64,000 bases of DNA from Pseudomonas sp. VD-NE ins. GTDB lineage: Bacteria > Pseudomonadota > Gammaproteobacteria > Pseudomonadales > Pseudomonadaceae. Position 1 is the first letter of the stretch. Every line of letters starts with the position of its first letter. The stretch covers positions 1,197,001 to 1,261,000 of the forward strand of contig NZ_CP134772.1 in NCBI RefSeq assembly GCF_031882575.1. The letters run 5' to 3'. Positions 20,617-29,391 of this stretch are shown here, piece after piece. Under the pieces are notes generated by a model. That model was given only the letters and a program-made list of their open reading frames with translations, was not told where the DNA came from and did not search any database. The translations under genes and the position numbers were made by a program.

Positions 20617-21132
20617 TTAAGGGCGGATTTCGACCATCGTGCCGTCCGGCACCAGGCTCCATACTTCGCGCATATCGACGTTGCGCATGGCGACGCAGCC
20701 GTCAGTCCAGTCGAGGGTGTGGAACAGGTCTTCCGGGGTTTCTTCCGAATCCGGCGTGCCGTGGATCATGATCATCCCGCCGGGTTCGACGCCTTCACGC
20801 CGGGCGCGGGCCGAATCGCTGATGTTCGGGTAGGAAATGTGCATCGACAGGTTGAATTTGTCGCTGGTCTTGCGCCAGTCGATCCAATAGAAACCTTCCG
20901 GCGTACGTTTGTCGCCTTCAATCAGTTTCGGACCTTTCTTCGCACCTTTGCCCAAGGAAATGCGATAGGTCTTCAGCGGCTTGCCGTCGGCGATCAACTG
21001 CAGTTGATGAGCCGATTTGAGTACCAGGACTTTCTCGATAAGCGGGGTATTCGCAGGCGTCACGGTGGTCACGAATGACGCTTGGGAGACGGTAACGAAC
21101 GACAGGCAGAACAGGGCAAGCAACCAGCGCAT
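20617..21132 (-). CDS. L,D-transpeptidase family protein (YkuD domain)
   Basis: A secreted 171-residue protein. A signal peptide of about 18 residues (MRWLLALFCLSFVTVSQA) is followed by one YkuD domain that carries the family motif as HGTPDSEETPE...DWTDGCVAMRN, with His and the nucleophilic Cys spaced as usual. Such enzymes form 3-3 cross-links in peptidoglycan or attach proteins to it in the periplasm. No LysM or other wall-binding module is present, so it is the minimal form. It is monocistronic, with a REP unit upstream and a REPIN downstream. The exact substrate cannot be inferred. Confidence 0.9.
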   Translation of the reverse strand: MRWLLALFCLSFVTVSQASFVTTVTPANTPLIEKVLVLKSAHQLQLIADGKPLKTYRISLGKGAKKGPKLIEGDKRTPEGFYWIDWRKTSDKFNLSMHISYPNISDSARARREGVEPGGMIMIHGTPDSEETPEDLFHTLDWTDGCVAMRNVDMREVWSLVPDGTMVEIRP

Positions 21133-21170
21133 TGAAACGATTCCCCAAGGAGTGAAGCAAACAGGTTTTG

Positions 21171-21202
21171 TGTAGGAGCTGCCGCAGGCTGCGATCTTTT
21201 GA
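21171..21202. repeat. Single REP unit, GTAGGAGCTGCCG class
   Basis: One unpaired unit (TGTAGGAGCTGCCGCAGGCT and onwards) between the transpeptidase start and the NUDIX gene end. Confidence 0.8.
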
Positions 21203-21206
21203 TCTT

Positions 21207-21761
21207 CTAACCGACAATCACCGGCTGCATCAACGGCGGAATCGATTCCGAACGAACCGGATACACCTCAACACGCCGATCAGCGAAGAAGCATTCTAAG
21301 GTACGCCCCACTGTGCGGAAAGCCAGCTCGTCCCAGGGAATGTCGGCTTCGTCGAATAGTTGCACTTCGAGGCTCTCGGGGCCGGCGGAAAAGTCCAGAT
21401 CAACCAGTTCGGCGCGAAAGAACACATGCACCTGACTGATGTGCGGCACGTCGATCAATGTGTAGATGCTCAGGTTGCGCACCCGGGCGCAGGCTTCCTC
21501 GGCGGTTTCGCGCACGGCGGCCTGTTCGATGGTCTCGCCGTTCTCCATGAAGCCCGCAGGCAACGTCCAGTAACCGAGGCGCGGCTCGATGGCGCGACGG
21601 CAGAGCAACACTTTGGTGCCCCAGGTCGGCACGCAGCCGGCGACAATATTGGGGTTCTGATAGTGAATGGTCTGACAGCTGTCACAGACAAATCGCAGCC
21701 GCGAATCGCCTTCGGGAATGCGCTGGGTGACCGGGTTACCGCAGTGGCTGCAAAATTTCAT
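21207..21761 (-). CDS. NUDIX hydrolase with zinc ribbon
   Basis: A 184-residue hydrolase of nucleoside-diphosphate-type substrates. The N-terminus has a zinc ribbon (CSHCG at 4-7 and CDSC at 26-29) as in NADH pyrophosphatases. The NUDIX box follows as GFMENGETIEQAAVRETAEEA; the metal-binding REXXEE core is present, but the Gly normally near its end is Cys here. Adenine-nucleotide specificity is likely but not proven. ATG 21761 is supported by AGGAA seven bases upstream; the longer frame to 21893 would overlap the divergent promoter region. It is divergent from a second NUDIX gene. Confidence 0.85.
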   Translation of the reverse strand: MKFCSHCGNPVTQRIPEGDSRLRFVCDSCQTIHYQNPNIVAGCVPTWGTKVLLCRRAIEPRLGYWTLPAGFMENGETIEQAAVRETAEEACARVRNLSIYTLIDVPHISQVHVFFRAELVDLDFSAGPESLEVQLFDEADIPWDELAFRTVGRTLECFFADRRVEVYPVRSESIPPLMQPVIVG

Positions 21762-21908
21762 GCTGGGCTTCCTGAATGCTGCGCCTATCTTGGCGTGCAG
21801 CGGTGCCGGTCGGCAAGTTGTCGTTTCGCGACACGACGGGTTTCGGGGGCTTGGGCGCTCGCAATGATTGGTGCATGATGCAGGGTAAGGCACTGATCGA
21901 GAACACTC

Positions 21909-22508
21909 ATGCTGGATGAGCTACTGCATAGGGTTAGCAACCACACACCGCGCACGCTGGAGACCGACACACGTTTCCCCGAGGCCGCCGTTCTGGTGCC
22001 GATCACTCGCAGTGACGAGCCGGAACTGGTGCTGACCTTGCGCGCCAGCGGGCTCTCGACCCACGGCGGCGAAGTCGCCTTCCCCGGTGGTCGCCGCGAT
22101 CCGGAAGACCCGGATCTGATCTTTACCGCGCTGCGAGAGGCCGAGGAAGAAATCGGTCTGCCGCCCGGACTGGTCGAAGTCATCGGCCCGCTCAGCCCGC
22201 TGATTTCCCTGCACGGCATCAAGGTCACGCCTTATGTCGGCGTCATCCCCGATTTTGTCGAATACCGCGCCAACGATGCCGAGATTGCGGCAGTCTTCAG
22301 CGTACCCCTGGAATTCTTCCGCAAAGACCCCCGCGAACACACCCATCGTATCGACTATCAAGGCCGCAGCTGGTATGTGCCGAGTTATCGATTTGGTGAA
22401 TACAAGATCTGGGGACTGACGGCGATCATGATCGTAGAGTTGATCAACCTGCTCTATGACGCGAAAATCAGCCTGCATGAACCACCGAAAAGCTTTATTA
22501 ACACCTGA
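21909..22508 (+). CDS. CoA pyrophosphatase, NUDIX family
   Basis: A 199-residue NUDIX hydrolase of the NudL/YeaB type, which splits coenzyme A into 4'-phosphopantetheine and 3',5'-ADP. It carries the NudL signature ahead of the box, [20 protein letters not shown], and the NUDIX box with REAEEEIGL. The region after the box ([16 protein letters not shown]) is also typical. Cytoplasmic. The carbonic anhydrase-like gene follows after 47 bases on the same strand and may be cotranscribed. Confidence 0.9.
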   Translation: MLDELLHRVSNHTPRTLETDTRFPEAAVLVPITRSDEPELVLTLRASGLSTHGGEVAFPGGRRDPEDPDLIFTALREAEEEIGLPPGLVEVIGPLSPLISLHGIKVTPYVGVIPDFVEYRANDAEIAAVFSVPLEFFRKDPREHTHRIDYQGRSWYVPSYRFGEYKIWGLTAIMIVELINLLYDAKISLHEPPKSFINT

Positions 22509-22555
22509 GCCATCGTTCGAATGGCCATCACACCGTTAGCCCTGAGGAAAACAAG

Positions 22556-23080
22556 ATGAAATACCGCTTGGGCGACGCCCGTGTCGAGACCCATCCACAG
22601 AGCTGGGTGGCCCCCAATGCCGTGCTGGTGGGCAAGGTCAAACTGGAAGAGGGCGCCAACGTCTGGTTCAACGCCGTGCTGCGCGGCGACAACGAACTGA
22701 TCCTGATCGGCAAAAACAGCAACGTCCAGGATGGCACGGTGATGCACACCGACATGGGCTTTCCGCTGACCATCGGTACCGGCGTGACCATCGGCCATAA
22801 CGCCATGCTGCATGGTTGCACCGTTGGCGATTACAGCCTGATCGGTATCAACGCGGTGATTCTCAACGGCGCAAAGATTGGCAAGAACTGCATCATCGGC
22901 GCCAACTCGCTGATCGGCGAAGGCAAGGAAATTCCCGATGGTTCACTGGTGATGGGCTCTCCGGGCAAGGTCGTGCGTGAGCTGACCGAGCCGCAGAAGA
23001 AGATGCTTGAGGCCAGCGCCGCCCACTATGTGCATAACTCGCAGCGTTATGCGCGCGATCTGGTTGAGCAAGAAGAATGA
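22556..23080 (+). CDS. Gamma-carbonic anhydrase family protein
   Basis: A 174-residue left-handed beta-helix protein built from hexapeptide repeats ([41 protein letters not shown]). The metal-binding His set of the gamma-CA/YrdA/PaaY group is visible as VMHTD and GHNAMLHG. Members are trimers; many lack measured carbonic anhydrase activity, so the role is uncertain. A helical C-terminus completes the family length. It overlaps the next gene by four bases (ATGA), showing translational coupling with the DUF1289 protein. Confidence 0.92.
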   Translation: MKYRLGDARVETHPQSWVAPNAVLVGKVKLEEGANVWFNAVLRGDNELILIGKNSNVQDGTVMHTDMGFPLTIGTGVTIGHNAMLHGCTVGDYSLIGINAVILNGAKIGKNCIIGANSLIGEGKEIPDGSLVMGSPGKVVRELTEPQKKMLEASAAHYVHNSQRYARDLVEQEE

Positions 23081-23286
23081 CGACCGTCGAAAGACCTGTC
23101 GCCTCGCCGTGCGTGAATATTTGTGCACTGGATGAGGAGGATATTTGTACTGGCTGCCAGCGTACGGTCGAGGAGATTACCCGCTGGGGCCGCATGACCA
23201 ATGACGAGCGGCGGGTGGTGCTGGGGTTGTGTCATGAGCGGGCGAAGGCGAGTGGGTTGGTGTGGATGATCCCTTCGAAATCGTGA
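23077..23286 (+). CDS. DUF1289 domain-containing protein
   Basis: A 69-residue protein with the DUF1289 cysteine motif: [20 protein letters not shown], followed by [13 protein letters not shown]. The four cysteines probably bind a metal or iron-sulfur centre. Function is unknown. It overlaps the preceding gamma-carbonic anhydrase gene by four bases. A block of GAGGG-type repeats starts directly behind it. Confidence 0.9.
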   Translation: MTTVERPVASPCVNICALDEEDICTGCQRTVEEITRWGRMTNDERRVVLGLCHERAKASGLVWMIPSKS

Positions 23287-23295
23287 GCGGCTTGG

Positions 23296-23450
23296 GATAG
23301 CCCTCACCCTAACCCTCCCGAAACGTCGGACCGCCCAGAGGGAGAGGGGACTGACCGAGGTGTCTTACGCTATACGCCGACCTGACATACCGAGTCGAAC
23401 TCAGGTTTCGAAAAGCCCCCCGATCTGCTCCCTTTCCCCTCGCCTGAAGG
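23296..23450. repeat. Dispersed GAGGG-bordered element, copy 2 (inverted)
   Basis: Starts with CCCTCACCCTAACCCTC and contains 23334-23363, exactly complementary to 12076-12105, and TACCGAGTCGAACTCAG at 23388-23404, also shared with copy 1. No gene is present. Confidence 0.75.
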
Positions 23451-23575
23451 ACAGGGATTGTTCGAGCTTCACCTATCTGCGTTATCGAGTCGAGCTCGGA
23501 TTGGAATCCAGCGAAGATGGGCTCCCTTTCCCCCTCGCCCCTCGGGGAGAGGGCTGGGGTGAGGGGGTGGCTCTT
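23451..23575. repeat. Further GAGGG-type repeat, adjoining copy 2
   Basis: Contains a degenerate second copy of the same unit (TATCGAGTCGAGCTCGG resembles TACCGAGTCGAACTCAG) and ends in CTCGGGGAGAGGGCTGGGG. Together with copy 2 it fills the 336-bp gap between the DUF1289 and VUT genes. Confidence 0.6.
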
Positions 23576-23622
23576 GATCTGCGGGTCCAGTAATCTGTGC
23601 GCCAATCTGCCAGGTCGCCTCC

Positions 23623-24090
23623 ATGATTTTCCTCATCGCCTACATCAGCAGCGTCGTGCTGATCAACTTCGCCTTTTCCACCGCGCCACACCTGGACATC
23701 ATCTGGTCGGCCTGGGGCGGCCTGGTTTTCGTGTTGCGCGATATGGTGCAAACCCGCTTCGGCCACGGTGCGATCGTCGCGATGCTGGCGGCGCTGGTGC
23801 TGTCTTACGTCACGTCCGATCCGTCTATCGCACTGGCCAGCGCCACGGCGTTCGCGGTCTCCGAGTGCATCGACTGGCTGGTGTTCAGCATCACCAAACG
23901 GCCATTGCGCGACCGCTTGTGGATCAGTTCGGCGCTGAGCATTCCCCTCGATACGTTCATCTTCTTCGGCATGATCGACCTGCTGACGCCGCCCGTGCTC
24001 ATCACCGCCCTGGCCTCGAAGTTTGCCGGTGTCACCGCCGTCTGGCTGATCATGGCTTGGCGCGAGCGCAAACAGGCCGTCGCCGGCTGA
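23623..24090 (+). CDS. VUT family (YhhQ-like) membrane transporter
   Basis: A 155-residue integral membrane protein with about five hydrophobic segments (MIFLIAYISSVVLINFAF, IIWSAWGGLVFVLRDMVQ, AIVAMLAALVLSY, LIMAW at the end). It resembles the vitamin-uptake/queuosine-precursor transporter family: the RDMVQTRFGHG loop and the FAVSECIDWLVF helix are typical. Members near queuosine genes carry preQ0 or preQ1, but none are nearby, so the substrate here is open. It is shorter than E. coli YhhQ. AGG ten bases before ATG 23623 supports the start. Confidence 0.75.
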   Translation: MIFLIAYISSVVLINFAFSTAPHLDIIWSAWGGLVFVLRDMVQTRFGHGAIVAMLAALVLSYVTSDPSIALASATAFAVSECIDWLVFSITKRPLRDRLWISSALSIPLDTFIFFGMIDLLTPPVLITALASKFAGVTAVWLIMAWRERKQAVAG

Positions 24091-24111
24091 AGCCAAAACC
24101 TCAGGTTCATG

Positions 24112-24144
24112 TAAAATGCCGCGCTTTCTCCCCATGGAAAGCGC
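24112..24144 (+). promoter_or_regulatory. purT promoter -10 and leader hairpin
   Basis: TAAAAT at 24112-24117 is a plausible -10. It is followed by a perfect 8-bp hairpin, GCGCTTTC (24121-24128) pairing with GAAAGCGC (24137-24144), in the purT 5' untranslated region. There is no T-run, so it is not a terminator. Confidence 0.4.
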
Positions 24145-24190
24145 GTCTGGCGTTGCTTTCCTCGATGATCCGCTTCTTTGAGGACCTGAG

Positions 24191-25372
24191 ATGACCCGTA
24201 TCGGAACTCCATCGTCGCCAACCGCGACCCGCGTATTACTGTGTGGCTGTGGTGAGTTGGGCAAGGAAGTGGTGATCGAGCTGCAACGCCTGGGCGTTGA
24301 AGTGATTGCCGTCGATCGCTACGCCAATGCGCCAGCCATGCAGGTTGCCCATCGCAGTCACGTGATCAATATGCTCGACGGCGCCGCCCTGCGTGCCGTG
24401 ATCGAAGCCGAGAAGCCGCATTTCATCGTGCCGGAAATCGAAGCCATCGCCACCGCTACCCTGGTCGAACTGGAAGCCGAAGGCTTCACCGTGATCCCTA
24501 CAGCGCGCGCGGCGCAACTGACCATGAACCGCGAAGGCATCCGTCGTCTGGCCGCTGAAGAGCTGGACCTGCCGACCTCGCCGTACCACTTTGCCGACAC
24601 CTTCGAGGACTACAGCAAAGCCGTTGAAGACCTGGGTTTCCCATGCGTGGTCAAACCGGTGATGAGTTCCTCGGGCAAAGGCCAGAGCCTGCTGCGCAGC
24701 GTCGATGACGTGCAGAAAGCCTGGGACTACGCGCAAGAGGGCGGTCGTGCCGGCAAGGGTCGGGTGATCATCGAAGGCTTCATCGATTTCGATTACGAAA
24801 TCACCTTGCTGACTGTGCGCCACATTGGCGGCACCACGTTCTGCGCGCCGGTCGGTCACCGTCAGGAGAAGGGCGACTATCAGGAATCCTGGCAGCCTCA
24901 GGCCATGAGCCCGATTGCCCTGGCTGAATCCGAGCGCGTTGCCAAAGCGGTGACTGAAGCGTTGGGTGGCCGTGGTCTGTTCGGCGTTGAGCTGTTCATC
25001 AAAGGTGATCAGGTGTGGTTCAGCGAAGTCTCGCCACGTCCGCATGACACCGGTCTGGTGACCTTGATTTCACAGGATCTGTCGCAGTTCGCCCTGCACG
25101 CTCGCGCGATTCTGGGCCTGCCGGTGCCGCTAATTCGTCAGTTCGGGCCTTCGGCTTCGGCGGTGATTCTGGTGGAAGGGCAGTCGACTCAGACCGCGTT
25201 CGCCAATCTGGGGGCTGCGTTGAGCGAGCCGGACACGGCGTTGCGTCTGTTTGGTAAGCCAGAGGTAAATGGTCAGCGCCGCATGGGTGTGGCGCTGGCG
25301 CGGGATGAGTCGATCGAGGCCGCTCGTGCCAAGGCGACCCGTGCTGCTCAGGCTGTTGTCGTAGAGCTGTAA
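24191..25372 (+). CDS. purT: Formate-dependent GAR transformylase
   Basis: Uses formate and ATP to formylate glycinamide ribonucleotide, an alternative to PurN in purine synthesis. The 393 residues show the ATP-grasp layout: an N-terminal nucleotide-type fold ([36 protein letters not shown] broken by normal substitutions), [14 protein letters not shown] as the ATP-binding loop, [15 protein letters not shown], and [13 protein letters not shown] near the metal site. GAGG ahead of ATG 24191 fits. It is monocistronic, with a REPIN behind it. The context with the VUT gene is as I recall from P. aeruginosa. Confidence 0.97.
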   Translation: MTRIGTPSSPTATRVLLCGCGELGKEVVIELQRLGVEVIAVDRYANAPAMQVAHRSHVINMLDGAALRAVIEAEKPHFIVPEIEAIATATLVELEAEGFTVIPTARAAQLTMNREGIRRLAAEELDLPTSPYHFADTFEDYSKAVEDLGFPCVVKPVMSSSGKGQSLLRSVDDVQKAWDYAQEGGRAGKGRVIIEGFIDFDYEITLLTVRHIGGTTFCAPVGHRQEKGDYQESWQPQAMSPIALAESERVAKAVTEALGGRGLFGVELFIKGDQVWFSEVSPRPHDTGLVTLISQDLSQFALHARAILGLPVPLIRQFGPSASAVILVEGQSTQTAFANLGAALSEPDTALRLFGKPEVNGQRRMGVALARDESIEAARAKATRAAQAVVVEL

Positions 25373-25386
25373 ACCGAGTCGCGGCT

Positions 25387-25478
25387 TTCGCGAGCAGGCT
25401 CGCTCCCACATGGGATTGGGTGAACACAGAATCTGTGACCAACCCCAAAACCCTGTGGGAGCGAGCTTGCTCGCGAAG
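25387..25478. repeat. REPIN, GCGAGCAGGCTCGCTCCCAC class
   Basis: Inverted pair TTCGCGAGCAGGCTCGCTCC ... GGAGCGAGCTTGCTCGCGAA around about 45 bases. It lies between the convergent purT and MFS genes. Confidence 0.88.
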
Positions 25479-25492
25479 CTTTTGATTTTCTG

Positions 25493-26809
25493 TCAGGCAA
25501 CCTGATTCAGATCGTTTCCACGCGTTTCCTTCAGACACAGCACCGCAATCAAACTCAGCACCGCCGCCGCCGACACATACCCGCCGACATAACTCAAACC
25601 ACCCATCGCTACCAGTTTTTGCGCAAAGAACGGCGCCGCCGAGGCTCCGACAATGCCGCCCAGGTTATACGCCGCCGAAGCGCCGGTATAACGCACATGG
25701 GTCGGAAACAGCTCAGGCAACAGCGCGCCCATCGGCGCAAACGTCACGCCCATCAAGAACAATTCGATGCACAAGAACAGCGCCACGCCCCAGGTCGAAC
25801 CTTGAGTCAGCAGCGGTTCCATCAGAAAACCCGACAGAATCGCCAACACACCGCCGATGATCAGCACCGGTTTGCGCCCGTAACGGTCGCTGGCCCAAGC
25901 GGACAACGGTGTAGCGGCCGCCATGAACAGCACTGCAAAACACAGCAGCCCGAGGAACGTCTCACGGCTATAGCCGAGTGTGGAAACCCCGTAACTCAGG
26001 GAGAACACCGTCGAGATATAGAACAGCGCATAGCACACCACCATCGCCGCCGCGCCCAGCAACGTCGGTGCCCAATACTGGCTGAACAGCTCGACCAGCG
26101 GCACTTTTACTCGCTCCTGACGAGCGATGGCGTTGGCGAACACCGGGGTTTCATGCAGTTTCAGGCGCACATACAGGCCAACCATCACCAGCGCCGCGCT
26201 GAGCAGAAACGGAATGCGCCAGCCCCAGCTGCGGAACTGCTCGTCATCGAGGGTCATGGCCAGCGTCAGGAACAAACCGTTGGCCGCGAGAAAACCAATC
26301 GAAGGCCCGAGCTGCGGGAACATGCCAAACCACGCACGTTTGCCTTTCGGCGCATTTTCCGTGGCCAGCAGGGCGGCACCGCCCCATTCGCCACCCAATC
26401 CCAAGCCCTGACCGAAGCGCAGCACACATAACAGAATCGGCGCCCAGGCCCCGATGGTGGCGTAACCCGGCAGCACGCCAATCAGCGTCGTACACACGCC
26501 CATCAACAGCAGCGAGGCCACCAGCGTCGATTTGCGCCCGATGCGGTCACCGAAGTGGCCGAACAGCGCCGAGCCCAAGGGTCGTGCGAGGAAGGCAATG
26601 CCGAAGGTAAGAAACGCCGACAACATTTGCGCGGTGCCGGAGGTTTGCGGAAAGAACACCGGCCCGATCACCAGAGCGGCAGCGGTGGCGTAAACGTAGA
26701 AATCGTAGAACTCGATCGCGGTGCCGATAAAACTCGCCGTGGCCACGCGCGTGGCGGAGTTGGTCGGTTGGGCAGGCGCGGTTTCGCTGTAAGCGGTACT
26801 GGTCGTCAT
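25493..26809 (-). CDS. MFS transporter, metabolite:proton symporter type
   Basis: A 438-residue inner-membrane carrier with twelve predicted segments, of the MHS subfamily (relatives of ProP, KgtP and ShiA). Evidence is ATASFIGTAIEFYDFYVYATAAA at the first helix, the loop motif GDRIGRKSTL, and the long RLKLHETPVF segment before the second half (SDRYGRKPVLIIGG). Substrates in this group are small carboxylates, betaines or similar; none can be fixed here. ATG 26809 has AGGG eight bases upstream and is preferred to ATG 26830. No metabolic neighbour gives a clue. Confidence 0.88.
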   Translation of the reverse strand: MTTSTAYSETAPAQPTNSATRVATASFIGTAIEFYDFYVYATAAALVIGPVFFPQTSGTAQMLSAFLTFGIAFLARPLGSALFGHFGDRIGRKSTLVASLLLMGVCTTLIGVLPGYATIGAWAPILLCVLRFGQGLGLGGEWGGAALLATENAPKGKRAWFGMFPQLGPSIGFLAANGLFLTLAMTLDDEQFRSWGWRIPFLLSAALVMVGLYVRLKLHETPVFANAIARQERVKVPLVELFSQYWAPTLLGAAAMVVCYALFYISTVFSLSYGVSTLGYSRETFLGLLCFAVLFMAAATPLSAWASDRYGRKPVLIIGGVLAILSGFLMEPLLTQGSTWGVALFLCIELFLMGVTFAPMGALLPELFPTHVRYTGASAAYNLGGIVGASAAPFFAQKLVAMGGLSYVGGYVSAAAVLSLIAVLCLKETRGNDLNQVA

Positions 26810-27030
26810 GCGGTGATCCCTGACAGTCATGAGCTCCGTTGGAGCGAATTATTATGGTCGAACACCCAGGGATGTGGGATGAGGCGCGGTCGCTGTTTCA
26901 GGTAGGAACAGTCGCCGGATTGCAGATGAAATGGCCGAAACCTGTCGGGTGCGGGGTAAGCACGAGGTTCGGCGGCGCTTGGGTAAGCGGATTCGATTAT
27001 AGGAAGGGGGCTAACGATTGAACAAGAGCA

Positions 27031-27108
27031 AAAAGATCGCAGCCTGCGGCAGCTCCTACATGGGAACGCATTTCAAATGTAGGAGCTGCCGCAGGCTGCG
27101 ATCTTTTG
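27031..27108. repeat. REPIN, GTAGGAGCTGCCG class
   Basis: Perfect inverted pair of REP units around 18 bases (AAAAGATCGCAGCCTGCGG and complement), between the MFS promoter region and the CNNM gene end. Confidence 0.9.
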
Positions 27109-27114
27109 ATCTTT

Positions 27115-28356
27115 CTATCGGGCAGGCACCAAAGCAGGCACAGAAGAGGTATGCCAAATCAGCACTTTGCTAACCCGGTTCTCTTCAGTTTCAAGAATCT
27201 CCAGGCGATAACGCCCGATCTTCAAGCAAACCGCGCTCTCGGGAATCGTCTCCAGCGCCTCAGTCACCAGACCATTCAGCGTTTTCGGACCATCGCTCGG
27301 CAAGTGCCAGCCCAAACACTTGTTCAGTTCACGGATCGACGCTGCTCCATCGATCACCATTCGCCCATCCGCCTGCGGATGAATATGCGGATTATCCAGG
27401 CTGTGCTCGCTCTCGAACTCGCCGACGATTTCTTCGAGAATGTCTTCCAGCGTCACGATGCCGAGCACTTCGCCGTACTCATCCACGACCATGCCCAAGC
27501 GCCGTTGCTGCTTGTGGAAGTTCAGCAACTGCAGTTGCAGTGGCGTGCTTTCCGGCACGAAGTACGGTTCGTAACTGGCGGCCAGCAGCGCTTCGCGAGT
27601 CAGATCACCGTTGTTCAGCAGATGCCGGATCTGCCGGGTGTTGAGCACCGCTTCAACCTGATTGATGTCGCTATGGAACACCGGCAGGCGTGTGCGCTTG
27701 TTATGCCGCAGTTGTTCGATGATTTCTTCGATCGAGTCGTCGAGGTTGATGCCATCGACGTCACTGCGCGGCACCAGAATGTCGTTGACCGTGATGTTGT
27801 CCAGCGCATGAATGCCTGAGACCGGGTGCGCGCGCACTGGATGCTCTGGATCGTCGTAGCGATCGGCGGGCGAGTCATCTTCGCTTTGCTGCACGACCTG
27901 AACTTTGCGAGCAAACGGGCTCATCAGCAAACCGCTGATACGGCTGAACAGCCAGGCAAACGGATAAACAATCTTCAGCGGCGCGGCCAGCAAGGTATTG
28001 CCGAACGCCAGCACCGCATCGGGGTAACGCTGGGCGACGGTACGCGGGAAGTAATCGGCAAACACCAGCAGGATCGCACCCGCACCGAGGCATGCCGCCC
28101 ACGGGCCGTTTTCTTCGCAGAGAAAAATCGCCAGCAGCGTCGCAATCACCACGGCGAGCGCACGGCACAAGGTGTTGCAGAGGATCAGACTGTCGAGCGG
28201 GAAGCTCAGCTTCGCCAGCGGCTTATCGCTGGCGCGCGAGGCGGTGCGTTGCGCGAGCAGGTGCTGTTGCGCGATTTCGACGGCGGTAAACAGCCCTGAC
28301 CATAAAATCAGCAGGACAAATACCGCGAGCATCGGCCCTAAGGGCAAACCGTCCAT
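27115..28356 (-). CDS. CNNM/CorC-HlyC family transporter (DUF21-CBS)
   Basis: A 413-residue inner-membrane protein. The N-terminal DUF21/CNNM region has about four membrane segments (LAVFVLLILWSGLFTAVEIA, VVIATLLAIFLC). Two cytosolic CBS domains follow (DILVPRSDVDGINLDDSIEE... and MVVDEYGEVLGIVTLEDILEEIVGE), with a C-terminal CorC_HlyC domain. Family members are linked to magnesium or cobalt efflux; the old hemolysin label is misleading. It lies 12 bases behind ypjD, in the same direction, so the two probably form an operon, as I recall in P. aeruginosa next to ffh. Confidence 0.92.
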   Translation of the reverse strand: MDGLPLGPMLAVFVLLILWSGLFTAVEIAQQHLLAQRTASRASDKPLAKLSFPLDSLILCNTLCRALAVVIATLLAIFLCEENGPWAACLGAGAILLVFADYFPRTVAQRYPDAVLAFGNTLLAAPLKIVYPFAWLFSRISGLLMSPFARKVQVVQQSEDDSPADRYDDPEHPVRAHPVSGIHALDNITVNDILVPRSDVDGINLDDSIEEIIEQLRHNKRTRLPVFHSDINQVEAVLNTRQIRHLLNNGDLTREALLAASYEPYFVPESTPLQLQLLNFHKQQRRLGMVVDEYGEVLGIVTLEDILEEIVGEFESEHSLDNPHIHPQADGRMVIDGAASIRELNKCLGWHLPSDGPKTLNGLVTEALETIPESAVCLKIGRYRLEILETEENRVSKVLIWHTSSVPALVPAR

Positions 28357-28368
28357 TTATGCCGCCCG

Positions 28369-29181
28369 TCAGATGTGCAGGATGTATTCACGAACCAGTT
28401 TGCTGCCGAAATACGCCAACATCAGCAGACAGAAACCGGCGAGGGTCCAGCGAATCGCCTTGTGACCGCGCCAGCCGAGACGGTTGCGGCCCCACAGCAA
28501 TACGCTGAAGACGATCCAGGCCAGGCACGCCAGCAAGGTCTTGTGCACCAGATGCTGGGCGAACAGGTTCTCGACGAACAGCCAGCCGGAAATCAGCGAC
28601 AGCGACAGCAGCGTCCAGCCGGCCCAGAGAAAACCGAACAGCAGGCTTTCCATGGTTTGCAGCGGCGGGAAATTCTTGATCAGCCCGGACGGGTGCTTGT
28701 GTTTGAGTTGGTGGTCTTGCACCAGCAGCAACAAGGCCTGGAACACCGCGATGGTGAACATGCCGTAGGCGAGGATCGACAATAGAATGTGGGCGAGGAT
28801 GCCCGGCTCTTCATCGATGATCTGCACGGTGCCGGTCGGCGCGAACTGCGCCAGCAGCACGGTGATCGCGCCCAGCGGGAACAGCAGCACCAGCAGGTTT
28901 TCCACCGGAATGCGCGAGCAGGCGATCAAGGTCAGGGCGATCACCGCCGCCGCGATCAGGCTCGAGGCGCTGAAGAAGTCCAGGCCCAGACCGATCGGGG
29001 TCAGTAGATGCGTGAGCAGGCTGGCGGCGTGGGCCACCACCGCGAGCGCGCCGAGGCTGACCAGCAGGCGCTTGTTCGCCTTGGCGCCGGTGGCCAGGCG
29101 GGTGCTCTGATAAAGGGTCGCAGCGGCATACAGAAGGGCGGCGGCGAGGGTGGTCAATAAACTGGGTGACAAGGGGAGCAT
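28369..29181 (-). CDS. ypjD: YpjD/CcsA-like cytochrome c assembly family membrane protein
   Basis: A 270-residue inner-membrane protein with about eight hydrophobic segments (LLTTLAAALLYAAATLYQS at the start, LTGVTL-like helices, HLVHKTLLACLAWIVFSVLLWG near the end). It carries the CcsA/CcmC-family arrangement of conserved His (HILLSILAYGMFTIAVFQA; HKTLL), though no heme-handling partner is nearby. The function of YpjD itself is not established. ATG 29181 was chosen over an open frame to 29355, which would reach into the ffh promoter; AGGA lies close upstream. Divergent from ffh. Confidence 0.88.
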   Translation of the reverse strand: MLPLSPSLLTTLAAALLYAAATLYQSTRLATGAKANKRLLVSLGALAVVAHAASLLTHLLTPIGLGLDFFSASSLIAAAVIALTLIACSRIPVENLLVLLFPLGAITVLLAQFAPTGTVQIIDEEPGILAHILLSILAYGMFTIAVFQALLLLVQDHQLKHKHPSGLIKNFPPLQTMESLLFGFLWAGWTLLSLSLISGWLFVENLFAQHLVHKTLLACLAWIVFSVLLWGRNRLGWRGHKAIRWTLAGFCLLMLAYFGSKLVREYILHI

Positions 29182-29288
29182 AAATCCTGTTAGGCAGGCC
29201 CGAAAGGGGCTGAGTTTGGCATAGAACCGCCATGGCACGAAAGACTCAGGAAGCTTACAGCGAGGTGTCCGCCAGCCGCAGTCTTCGC

Positions 29289-29294
29289 TATAAT
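29289..29294 (+). promoter_or_regulatory. ffh promoter -10
   Basis: A consensus TATAAT lies 98 bases before the ffh start in the gap between the divergent ypjD and ffh genes. The expected -35 position holds only a weak GTGTCC. Confidence 0.5.
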
Positions 29295-29391
29295 CCGCGA
29301 CCTGCCCACGCCGCAGGCTCGCCGAGCACATGTTGATTCCGGTCTGGGCCGCCATTATCCCGGTCTACACAGGGCCTGAAAGGATCGCGCA

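Noticed and set aside
24121..24144. Hairpin before purT considered as a terminator or purine riboswitch
   Set aside because: No T-run and no conserved purine-aptamer elements; only a simple stem in the leader.
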